DNA from: Pseudomonas sp. LBUM920
Lineage (GTDB): Bacteria; Pseudomonadota; Gammaproteobacteria; Pseudomonadales; Pseudomonadaceae
Length of the DNA stretch: 64,000 bases
Direction: 5' to 3'
Assembly (NCBI RefSeq): GCF_003852315.1
Contig: NZ_CP027762.1
Location: forward strand, 5,871,501 to 5,935,500
The position numbers were made by a program, and so were the translations under genes. The notes under the pieces are model-generated. The model did not search any database. It was not told where the DNA came from and was given only the letters and a program-made list of their open reading frames with translations. Each line of letters opens with the position of its first letter. Position 1 is the stretch's first letter. This document shows, in pieces, positions 54,225 to 61,987 of this stretch.

Positions 54225-57200
54225 ATGCCCAGACTGCCGACCGTGATACTGCTGTCGCTGCTCACCTGGACCGCAACGGCTGGCGCGTTGACTCTCACCG
54301 ATGAAGAGCGTGGCTGGCTGGCGGACCATCAGGAGCTGCGACTGGGAGTGGACACCTCTTGGCCACCCTTCGAATACCGTGACGAAAATGGTCGTTATCA
54401 GGGCCTTGCCGCCGACTATGTACGCCTGATCCAGGACCGCTTGGGCGTCAGGATCAAACTGGTCGAGCCCGCCAACTGGACTGCCGTGCTCGAACAGGCC
54501 AAAAACAACCAGCTCGACCTGCTGCCCGGCATCATGTCCACCCCGGAGCGCCAGGGTTTCCTGGCCTTCACACGGCCTTATCTGGACTTTCCCATTGTCA
54601 TCCTCGCCCACGAAGGCGGCGCCAAACCGCGCAACCTCAAGGACCTTTACGGGCTGAAGATCGCCGTGGTGGAAAACTACGCACCTCACGAACTGCTGCG
54701 CACCCACCATCCCGACCTCAATCTGGTGGCCATGCCCAACGTCAGCTCAACGCTGCAAGCCCTGGCCACTGATGAAGTGGATGCGGTCGTCGGTGACCTC
54801 GCCTCCAGCGTCTGGAGCCTGCGCCAACTCAAACTCGATGGGTTATACGTCAGCGGTGAAACGCCCTACCGCTATCAACTGGCAATGGGCGTTCCGCGCG
54901 ATGAGAAAATGCTGGTGGGTATCCTCGACAAGGTGCTCGCCGACCTCAGCTCGGACGAAACCGACGCCATCCAGCAACACTGGGTAGGCAGCTTCACCGA
55001 TCACCGCACATTCTGGGCCGACCTGCTGATGTACGGCCTGCCAGCGGTGCTGCTGTTGAGTACCGTGCTGGCCATCGTGATTCGGATCAATCGTCGGCTC
55101 AGTTCGGAAATATCCCGGCGCGTTGCCCTTGAGCAAGAACTGCGCAGCAGCGAATACCACTACCGCGGCCTGGTGGAGAGCCTGTCCGCCATTGCCTGGG
55201 AAGCCAGCATCACAGACTTCACCTACAGCTACGTGTCGCCGCATGCCGAGGACCTGCTCGGCTACCCCCGCGCGCATTGGCTGATTCCAGGGTTCTGGCG
55301 CAACATTATCCACCCCGCCGACCTGACCCGCGCCGAGGCCTACTGCTACCGAGAAACCCGTGCCAACCGCGACCACAGCCTCGATTACCGAGTCATCACC
55401 GCCGACGGGCGCTGCCTGTGGGTACGCGACATTGTCAGCCTTATCGAGCACGGCCACGAGCCGGTGCTGCGCGGCTTGATGATCGATATCAGCGAAGCCA
55501 AGCGCACCGAAGAAGCCCTGCAGCTTTCCGAGCAGAAATTTGCCTCGGTGTTCCAGCAATGTCCGGACATCCTGGTGATTGCGCGGATGTCCGATGGCTG
55601 CCTGCTGGAGGTCAACAAGGCGTTCGAAGACCAGATCGGCCTGAGCGCCGAGGACGTGGTGGGCAAGACCGCCACAGAATTGAATATCTGGGGCATTCCG
55701 GGCGTCGGGCCCGACCTGTTGCAACGCGTGCAGACCACCAGCATCCGCAACCTCGAGATGTCGTTCCGACGCAGCAATGGCCAGGCGTTTACCGGGCTGA
55801 TCTCGGCGGAACCGTTCCAACTCGACACCACCGAGGCCTTGGTGGTGGTGGTGCGCGACATCACCCAACTCAAGGAAACCCAGCAACAACTGCAAACCTC
55901 GGAAGAGAAATTCGCCAAGGCCTTCCACGCCTCACCCGATGGCCTGCTGCTGAGCCGTCAACGTGATGGGCTGCTGATTGAAGTGAATGAGGGCTTCAGC
56001 CGACTTACCGGTTTCACCAGTGTGACCTCGCTCGACCAGTCAACCCTGGACCTGGGCATCTGGGTCGACCTGAACGAGCGCAAGCACATGCTGGAACTGA
56101 TGCGTCGCGATGGGTTTGTGCGCGATTTCGTCTGCCATATACGCCGCAACGACGGGCAGATTCGCCTCTGCGAAGTGTCCAGTCGGCCGCTGCCCATCGG
56201 CGATGAAGATTGCATGCTGACCATTGCGCGAGACATCACCGAACGCCAGTTCATGCAGGAAAAACTGCAACAGGCCGCCACGGTATTCGAGAGCACTGCC
56301 GAGGGTGTGTTGATCACCGACACCCGACAGAACATCAGTGCCGTCAACCGCGCGTTCAGCGAAATCACCGGGTACAGCGAAGCCGAAGCCCTCGGCAGCA
56401 CGCCGCGCCTGCTCGCCTCCGGCCTGCACGACAGCGCCTTCTACGCGGCCATGTGGCACCAGTTGACCGCCCAAGGGCACTGGCAGGGCGAGATTTCCAA
56501 CCGCCGCAAGAACGGCGAGCTGTACCCTAGTTGGCTGACCATCAGTGCCGTGCGCAACCGTGAGCAATTGATCACCCACTTTGTCGCCGTGTTTGCCGAC
56601 ATCTCCAGCCTCAAGCACGCCCAGGCGCGCCTCGACTACCAGGCACACCATGACCCACTGACCGGATTGCCCAATCGCACCCTGTTCGAAAGCCGGTTGC
56701 AGGCCGCACTGAATGGCCAGCAGGAAAGCGGCAACCAAGGCGCCGTGCTGTTTCTCGACCTGGACCGTTTCAAACACATCAATGACAGCCTCGGCCACCC
56801 CGTCGGCGACCTGCTGCTCAAGGACATCGCCGTGCGCCTCAAGGAGCAACTGCGCGATGTCGACACCGTGGCACGCCTGGGCGGCGATGAGTTCATCATC
56901 CTGCTGCCCGGCCTGCAACACGCCAGCGACGCCGAGCACCTGGCCAATAAGCTGCTGGCCTGCTTCACGCCGCCGTTCCAGGCCGGCGAGCACGAATTCT
57001 TTATCAGCGCGAGTATCGGCACCAGCCTGTACCCGAAGGACGGCACTGACGTCGCCACCCTGGTGAAAAACGCCGACGCGGCGATGTACCGCTCCAAGGC
57101 CAAGGGCCGCAACCGCGTCGAAAGCTATACCCGTGACCTCACCGCCCAAGCCAACGAGCGCGTGGCCCTGGAACACGAACTGCGCCGCGCCATCGAGCGT

Positions 57201-57968
57201 GAAGAGTTATTTTTGTATTACCAACCCAAGCTGAGCCTGATCACCCAGGAATTGATCGGTGCCGAAGCCCTGATCCGCTGGCGCCATCCAACCTTTGGCG
57301 ACGTGCCGCCTGAGCATTTCATCGCCCTCGCCGAAGAAAACGGCATGATCCTACAGATCGGCGATTGGGTACTGGAACAGGCCTGCCAACAGCTGCACGC
57401 CTGGCAAACGGTTTATGAGGGCTTCGGCCCACTGTCGGTTAACCTTGCCGGCGCACAACTGCGCCACCCCAACCTGCTCGCGCGCATCGAACAGCTGCTG
57501 CGCGACTACCGCCTGGAGCCCGGCTGCCTGCAATTGGAGATCACCGAAAACTTCATCATGAGCCAGGCCGAGGAAGCCCTGGAAGTGCTGCACCAACTCA
57601 AACGCCTGGGCGTGCAGCTGGCGATTGACGATTTCGGCACTGGCTATTCATCCCTCAGCTACCTCAAGCGCCTGCCGCTGGATTTCCTCAAGATCGACCA
57701 GTCCTTCGTGCGCGGCTTGCCCGACGATCCACACGACGCCGCCATCGTGCGCGCCATCATCGCCCTGGGCCACAGCATGCAATTCACCATCATCGCCGAA
57801 GGCGTGGAAAACCCCGCGCAACAAGCCTTCCTTGCCGCCGAGGGCTGTGAACAGATGCAAGGCTACATCGTCAGCCTGCCCCTGCCGCCCGAGCTTTTTG
57901 CCGAGGCTTTTCTTCATCTGAGCGTTTCAGACTTTTCGGATGGCACAGCAGGGAAACCATCGTTATAA
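54225..57968 (+). CDS. rmcA: Membrane c-di-GMP synthase/phosphodiesterase RmcA (SBP-PAS-GGDEF-EAL)
   Basis: Controls c-di-GMP in the inner membrane. The 1247 residues comprise a signal peptide, a type 3 solute-binding domain (about 25-250), a membrane segment (about 268-288), four PAS domains (about 305-780, the last three starting FASVFQQCPD, FAKAFHASPD and ATVFESTAEG), a GGDEF domain with intact ARLGGDEF (near residue 885), and an EAL domain with intact GAEALIRW (near 1013). Position after rpoD, length and domain order match P. aeruginosa RmcA (PA0575), a redox-responsive regulator of biofilm formation. The chosen ATG begins the signal peptide. Confidence 0.92.
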   Translation: MPRLPTVILLSLLTWTATAGALTLTDEERGWLADHQELRLGVDTSWPPFEYRDENGRYQGLAADYVRLIQDRLGVRIKLVEPANWTAVLEQAKNNQLDLLPGIMSTPERQGFLAFTRPYLDFPIVILAHEGGAKPRNLKDLYGLKIAVVENYAPHELLRTHHPDLNLVAMPNVSSTLQALATDEVDAVVGDLASSVWSLRQLKLDGLYVSGETPYRYQLAMGVPRDEKMLVGILDKVLADLSSDETDAIQQHWVGSFTDHRTFWADLLMYGLPAVLLLSTVLAIVIRINRRLSSEISRRVALEQELRSSEYHYRGLVESLSAIAWEASITDFTYSYVSPHAEDLLGYPRAHWLIPGFWRNIIHPADLTRAEAYCYRETRANRDHSLDYRVITADGRCLWVRDIVSLIEHGHEPVLRGLMIDISEAKRTEEALQLSEQKFASVFQQCPDILVIARMSDGCLLEVNKAFEDQIGLSAEDVVGKTATELNIWGIPGVGPDLLQRVQTTSIRNLEMSFRRSNGQAFTGLISAEPFQLDTTEALVVVVRDITQLKETQQQLQTSEEKFAKAFHASPDGLLLSRQRDGLLIEVNEGFSRLTGFTSVTSLDQSTLDLGIWVDLNERKHMLELMRRDGFVRDFVCHIRRNDGQIRLCEVSSRPLPIGDEDCMLTIARDITERQFMQEKLQQAATVFESTAEGVLITDTRQNISAVNRAFSEITGYSEAEALGSTPRLLASGLHDSAFYAAMWHQLTAQGHWQGEISNRRKNGELYPSWLTISAVRNREQLITHFVAVFADISSLKHAQARLDYQAHHDPLTGLPNRTLFESRLQAALNGQQESGNQGAVLFLDLDRFKHINDSLGHPVGDLLLKDIAVRLKEQLRDVDTVARLGGDEFIILLPGLQHASDAEHLANKLLACFTPPFQAGEHEFFISASIGTSLYPKDGTDVATLVKNADAAMYRSKAKGRNRVESYTRDLTAQANERVALEHELRRAIEREELFLYYQPKLSLITQELIGAEALIRWRHPTFGDVPPEHFIALAEENGMILQIGDWVLEQACQQLHAWQTVYEGFGPLSVNLAGAQLRHPNLLARIEQLLRDYRLEPGCLQLEITENFIMSQAEEALEVLHQLKRLGVQLAIDDFGTGYSSLSYLKRLPLDFLKIDQSFVRGLPDDPHDAAIVRAIIALGHSMQFTIIAEGVENPAQQAFLAAEGCEQMQGYIVSLPLPPELFAEAFLHLSVSDFSDGTAGKPSL

Positions 57969-57969
57969 T
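57964..57969 (+). promoter_or_regulatory. -10 element of the tRNA gene overlapping the rmcA stop codon
   Basis: TATAAT at 57964-57969 includes the rmcA stop TAA (57966-57968) and is 16 bases before the tRNA. The -35 with a 17-base spacer would be TGGCAC, weak. Confidence 0.55.
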
Positions 57970-57985
57970 CCGCGACCTGTTACAA

Positions 57986-58062
57986 GGGCCTATAGCTCAG
58001 TTGGTCAGAGCAGAGGACTCATAATCCTTTGGTCCACGGTTCAAGTCCGTGTGGGCCCACCA
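57986..58062 (+). tRNA. tRNA with CAU anticodon, most likely tRNA-Ile2 (AUA-reading)
   Basis: A 77-base cloverleaf: acceptor GGGCCTA pairs with TGGGCCC, D arm TAGCTCAGTTGGTCAGAGCA, anticodon CAT at 58020-58022, T arm CACGG-TTCAAGT-CCGTG, and encoded CCA. The anticodon and T regions (GACTCATAATC, TTGGTC, GGTTCAAGTCC) resemble E. coli ileX rather than elongator tRNA-Met, so the C34 is probably modified to lysidine. Met identity is the alternative. Confidence 0.93.
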
Positions 58063-58068
58063 AACAAA

Positions 58069-58092
58069 AAAGCCGCGCAATGCGCGGCTTTC
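58069..58092 (+). terminator. Terminator after the tRNA gene
   Basis: AAAGCCGCGC / GCGCGGCTTT with a short loop, 7 bases past the CCA end. Confidence 0.88.
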
Positions 58093-58225
58093 GCGTGTCT
58101 GGCGTCTGGAAAAGGCGACGCTGGCTCTCACGCAATTGTCTGCAATGAAAGATTTGTTAATTGTCCTCAACTGCTGCGGCACAGACCATGGCCGGCCACT
58201 CAACAAGCACGAGGAACCCGGCTCC

Positions 58226-58747
58226 ATGCCACACGCCAACCGTTCACCCCGCGCCTTAGTCCAGTCTATTTTTACCCTCAGCCTGCGCACCGCAGGCGCT
58301 CTTGCCATCACCCTCGCAACCCTGGGCAACGCACAGGCAGCATCGCCCGCTCCGGCCACCATCAAGGCGTACAAACTCTGCACCGGCGCAGATAACGCCT
58401 CGCACGTGCTGGAGGGCACCATCGACCAGAGCATGCGCAACGACGTCACTGCCATTCATTTCAAGACAACCCCGGCGCACGCTTCTTACGATTGGCATAA
58501 CGATCCCGAGCCGCAGTACGTCATGACGCTGTCCGGCACCCTGGCCTTCGCCACCCGAGGCGGCGAGACGTTCACTCTGCACCCTGGTGAAGTGCTGGTT
58601 GCCGAAGACAACACTGGCACCGGCCATCGTTGGAACCTGATCGACGACCAGCCATGGCGCCGTGGCTACGCAGTGCTCAAGCCTGGCGCGCCGGACTCGT
58701 TTATCCCGAATGATCCCGCCGCCGCAAAAGTCTGCAAGGCGCCTTGA
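58226..58747 (+). CDS. Secreted small cupin-domain protein
   Basis: A 173-residue protein with a twin-basic signal region (PRALVQSIFTLSLRTAGALAI, read in parts) and cleavage near NAQA-ASPA, placing it in the periplasm. The rest is a cupin-like barrel: HASYDWHNDPEPQYVMTLSG and FTLHPGEVLVAEDNTGTGHRW supply His/Glu/Asp candidates for a metal site. Function unknown. The start at 58226 has GAGGAA upstream. It lies between the tRNA terminator and the Lrp-family regulator and may be independent. Confidence 0.8.
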   Translation: MPHANRSPRALVQSIFTLSLRTAGALAITLATLGNAQAASPAPATIKAYKLCTGADNASHVLEGTIDQSMRNDVTAIHFKTTPAHASYDWHNDPEPQYVMTLSGTLAFATRGGETFTLHPGEVLVAEDNTGTGHRWNLIDDQPWRRGYAVLKPGAPDSFIPNDPAAAKVCKAP

Positions 58748-58826
58748 TCTCGCAGATCACAGCGCTCCAGACGGGCACAAGCCTGTAACATGGCGACCCA
58801 TTGCCGCCCGCACTGGAGCCCTGCCC

Positions 58827-59273
58827 TTGCCCGTCCTCGATGAAATCGATCGCCAACTGATCGCCGCCTTGCAGATCAACGCCCGTGAAAGCGTGGCCAT
58901 GCTCGCCCGACAGTTGGGCATCGCGCGCACCACGGTGACGTCGCGCCTGGCACGCCTGGAGAAAACCCAGGTGATTACCGGTTATGGCGTGCGCCTCGGG
59001 CAGCGTGTGGTCGATGGTGGCTTGCAGGCGTATGTCGGGATCACCGTGCAAGCGCGCTCGGGCAAGGAAGTGTTGCGTCGGTTGAGTGCAATGGCGCAGG
59101 TGCAGCAGCTGTGTGCGGTGAGTGGCGAATTTGATTACGTGGCCTGGCTACGCACCGATTCACCGGAGCAACTGGATCAATTGCTGGACCAGATCGGCAG
59201 TGTCGATGGCGTGGAAAAAACCACCACGTCGATCATTCTCAGTAACAAATTGGACCGTGGTCAGCCAGTCTGA
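58827..59273 (+). CDS. Lrp/AsnC-family transcriptional regulator, TTG start
   Basis: A 148-residue regulator. N-terminal helix-turn-helix VLDEIDRQLIAALQINARES with LARQLGIARTTVTSRLARLEK, and a C-terminal RAM effector domain. The frame is open upstream to 58662, but family similarity begins right after the TTG at 58827, which has GGAG nine bases upstream. It is next to davB in the same orientation; P. putida has an AsnC-type regulator in the same place, so lysine-responsive control of davBA is likely. Confidence 0.88.
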   Translation: MPVLDEIDRQLIAALQINARESVAMLARQLGIARTTVTSRLARLEKTQVITGYGVRLGQRVVDGGLQAYVGITVQARSGKEVLRRLSAMAQVQQLCAVSGEFDYVAWLRTDSPEQLDQLLDQIGSVDGVEKTTTSIILSNKLDRGQPV

Positions 59274-59307
59274 CCACCTTCTTCGTCACTCTGACTGAAA
59301 ACAATCC

Positions 59308-59333
59308 AATACGACGACACTTTGCGTCTTATT
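59308..59333. promoter_or_regulatory. Inverted repeat upstream of davB, candidate operator
   Basis: AATACGACG and CGTCTTATT are complementary at 8 of 9 positions around an 8-base centre. The site is 35 bases past the end of the Lrp-family gene and about 40 bases before a TATACT hexamer (59374-59379) that could be the davB -10. Confidence 0.45.
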
Positions 59334-59419
59334 AACGAACGCTACGCTCCCTAAACTGGCTGCCATCTTTTCCTATACTCAACGGGCCACATCCCGCCGA
59401 GTCGCCAGTAAGGTCAGCC

Positions 59420-61123
59420 ATGAGCATTCCGTCCAGCACCATCAGCAAGACCCATCGCCACCCCGCCGACGGTAAAAAACCCATCACCATCTTCGGCCCG
59501 GACTTTCCGTTTGCCTTTGATGACTGGATTGAGCATCCGGCCGGCCTGGGCAGTATTCCGGCCGCCAACCATGGCGCTGAGGTGGCGATTGTCGGTGCGG
59601 GGATCGCGGGTCTTGTGGCCGCTTACGAGCTGATGAAGCTGGGCCTCAAGCCGGTGGTGTACGAAGCCTCGAAGATGGGCGGCCGCTTGCGTTCCCAGGC
59701 GTTTGAAGGGGCGGAGGGCATCATCGCCGAGTTGGGCGGCATGCGTTTTCCGGTGTCGTCGACTGCGTTCTACCACTATGTGGACAAGCTGGGCCTGGAG
59801 ACCAAACCTTTCCCCAACCCGCTGACGCCGGCCTCCGGTAGCACGGTGATCGATCTGGAAGGCCAGACTCATTACGCACAAAAACTCTCGGACTTGCCGG
59901 TGCTGTTCCAGGAAGTTGCCGACGCCTGGGCCGATGCATTGGAAGCCGGTTCGCAGTTCGGTGACATCCAGCAAGCCATCCGCGACCGCGACGTGCCGCG
60001 CCTCAAAGCGCTGTGGAACAAGCTCGTGCCGCTGTGGGACGACCGCACCTTCTATGACTTCGTCGCCACATCCAAGGCCTTTGCCAAACTCTCGTTCGCG
60101 CACCGCGAAGTGTTTGGCCAGGTAGGTTTCGGCACGGGTGGCTGGGACTCGGATTTCCCCAACTCGATGCTCGAAATCTTCCGCGTAGTGATGACCAACT
60201 GCGACGACCATCAGCACCTGGTGGTCGGCGGCGTGGCGCAAGTGCCCATGGGCATCTGGCGCCATGTGCCCGAGCGTTGTGCGCACTGGCCGGCCGGCAC
60301 CAGCCTCAGCTCGTTGCATCGCGGCGCGCCGCGGGCCGGTGTGAGCCGCATAGCCCACGCCGCCGATGGCCGCTTCGCCGTGACCGACAACTACGGCGAC
60401 ACCCGTGAATACGCCGCCGTGCTGACCACCTGCCAAAGCTGGCTGTTGACCACCCAGATCGAATGCGACGAAACCCTGTTCTCGCAGAAAATGTGGATGG
60501 CCCTGGACCGCACACGCTACATGCAATCGTCGAAAACCTTCGTGATGGTCGACCGCCCGTTCTGGAAAGACAAAGACCCGGAAACCGGTCGCGACCTGAT
60601 GAGCATGACGCTCACCGATCGCCTGACCCGTGGCACCTACCTGTTCGACAACGGAGACGACAAGCCCGGCGTGATTTGCCTGTCGTATTCGTGGATGAGC
60701 GACGCGCTGAAAATGCTCCCGCAGCCCATCGATAAGCGCGTGAAGCTGGCCCTGGATGCGTTGAAAAAGATTTACCCGAAAGTCGACATCAAGGCGCGCA
60801 TCATCGGCGACCCGATCACCGTGTCTTGGGAAGCCGACCCGCATTTCCTCGGGGCTTTCAAGGGCGCGTTGCCCGGCCACTATCGTTACAACCAGCGGAT
60901 GTATGCGCACTTCATGCAGAAGGACATGCCCGCCGAACAACGTGGCATTTTCATCGCCGGTGACGACGTGTCCTGGACGCCTGCCTGGGTCGAAGGCGCG
61001 GTGCAAACCTCGCTGAACGCGGTGTGGGGCATCATGACCCACTTCGGCGGCAGCACGCATCCGGAGAACCCGGGCCCAGGTGATGTCTTTGACGAAATCG
61101 GCCCGATCGCCCTGGCCGATTAA
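59420..61123 (+). CDS. davB: L-lysine 2-monooxygenase
   Basis: FAD enzyme converting L-lysine and oxygen to 5-aminopentanamide, first step of the aminovalerate pathway. The 567-residue flavin amine oxidase-fold protein has VAIVGAGIAGLVAAYELMKL (FAD site), the GGMRFP block and a C-terminal FIAGDDVSWTPAWVEGAVQ. Tryptophan 2-monooxygenase is the related alternative, but the following amidase and the remembered P. putida DavB sequence both support lysine. It lies 11 bases before davA. Confidence 0.92.
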   Translation: MSIPSSTISKTHRHPADGKKPITIFGPDFPFAFDDWIEHPAGLGSIPAANHGAEVAIVGAGIAGLVAAYELMKLGLKPVVYEASKMGGRLRSQAFEGAEGIIAELGGMRFPVSSTAFYHYVDKLGLETKPFPNPLTPASGSTVIDLEGQTHYAQKLSDLPVLFQEVADAWADALEAGSQFGDIQQAIRDRDVPRLKALWNKLVPLWDDRTFYDFVATSKAFAKLSFAHREVFGQVGFGTGGWDSDFPNSMLEIFRVVMTNCDDHQHLVVGGVAQVPMGIWRHVPERCAHWPAGTSLSSLHRGAPRAGVSRIAHAADGRFAVTDNYGDTREYAAVLTTCQSWLLTTQIECDETLFSQKMWMALDRTRYMQSSKTFVMVDRPFWKDKDPETGRDLMSMTLTDRLTRGTYLFDNGDDKPGVICLSYSWMSDALKMLPQPIDKRVKLALDALKKIYPKVDIKARIIGDPITVSWEADPHFLGAFKGALPGHYRYNQRMYAHFMQKDMPAEQRGIFIAGDDVSWTPAWVEGAVQTSLNAVWGIMTHFGGSTHPENPGPGDVFDEIGPIALAD

Positions 61124-61133
61124 GGAGTTGAGC

Positions 61134-61928
61134 ATGCGCGTTGCCCTGTACCAATGCCCGCCGCTGCCACTGGATGTGGCCGGTAACCTCAAGCGCCTGC
61201 ACCAACTGGCGCATGAGGCCTCGGATGCCGATGTGCTGGTGCTGCCGGAGATGTTTCTCAGCGGCTACAACATTGGCGCCGAAGCGGTCGGCGCCCTTGC
61301 CGAACCTCAGGATGGGCCATCCGCGCAAGCGATTGCCACACTGGCCAAAAGCGCCGGGCTGGCGATTCTGTACGGCTACCCGGAGCGGGCCGAGGACGGG
61401 CAGATCTACAACGCCGTGCAGTTGATCGACGCCCACGGCCAGCGCCTGTGCAACTACCGCAAGACCCACTTATTTGGCGACCTGGACCACTCGATGTTCA
61501 GTGCCGGGGAAGATGATTTCCCGGTGGTGGAATTGAACGGCTGGAAGCTTGGCTTCTTGATCTGCTACGACCTGGAATTTCCGGAAAATACCCGTCGCCT
61601 GGCGCTGGCCGGTGCCGAGCTGATCCTGGTGCCGACTGCCAATATGGTGCCGTTCGACTTTATCGCCGACGTCACCGTGCGGGCGCGGGCCTTTGAAAAC
61701 CAGTGTTATGTGGCCTACGCCAACTACTGCGGGCAGGAAGGCGAGATTCAGTATTGCGGGCAAAGCAGCATCGCCGCGCCGAACGGCCAGCGCATCGCCC
61801 AGGCCGGGCTGGATGAGACGTTGATCGTCGGTGCGCTGGACCGCCAGTCCATCCTCGACGCCCGCGCCGCCAACCACTACCTGCAAGACCGCCGCCCGGA
61901 GCTGTACGGCGCACTGCACAAGCCCTGA
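61134..61928 (+). CDS. davA: 5-aminopentanamidase (nitrilase superfamily)
   Basis: Hydrolyses 5-aminopentanamide to 5-aminovalerate and ammonia. The 264-residue carbon-nitrogen hydrolase has the Glu-Lys-Cys triad in VLPEMFLSGYN, YRKTHLFGD and LGFLICYDLEFPEN. Length matches P. putida DavA. GGAG precedes the start at 61134. It is followed by pqqF after 59 bases with no terminator. Confidence 0.93.
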   Translation: MRVALYQCPPLPLDVAGNLKRLHQLAHEASDADVLVLPEMFLSGYNIGAEAVGALAEPQDGPSAQAIATLAKSAGLAILYGYPERAEDGQIYNAVQLIDAHGQRLCNYRKTHLFGDLDHSMFSAGEDDFPVVELNGWKLGFLICYDLEFPENTRRLALAGAELILVPTANMVPFDFIADVTVRARAFENQCYVAYANYCGQEGEIQYCGQSSIAAPNGQRIAQAGLDETLIVGALDRQSILDARAANHYLQDRRPELYGALHKP

Positions 61929-61987
61929 CCCAGCCGGTTCGTCAGCGGTTTGATAACATGGCCACCTCCTACGTTTCGGAAGTGCCC

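Noticed and set aside
57941..57956. TGGCAC resembles the -24 half of a sigma-54 promoter before the tRNA
   Set aside because: No TTGC at the -12 position; a perfect sigma-70 -10 is present instead.
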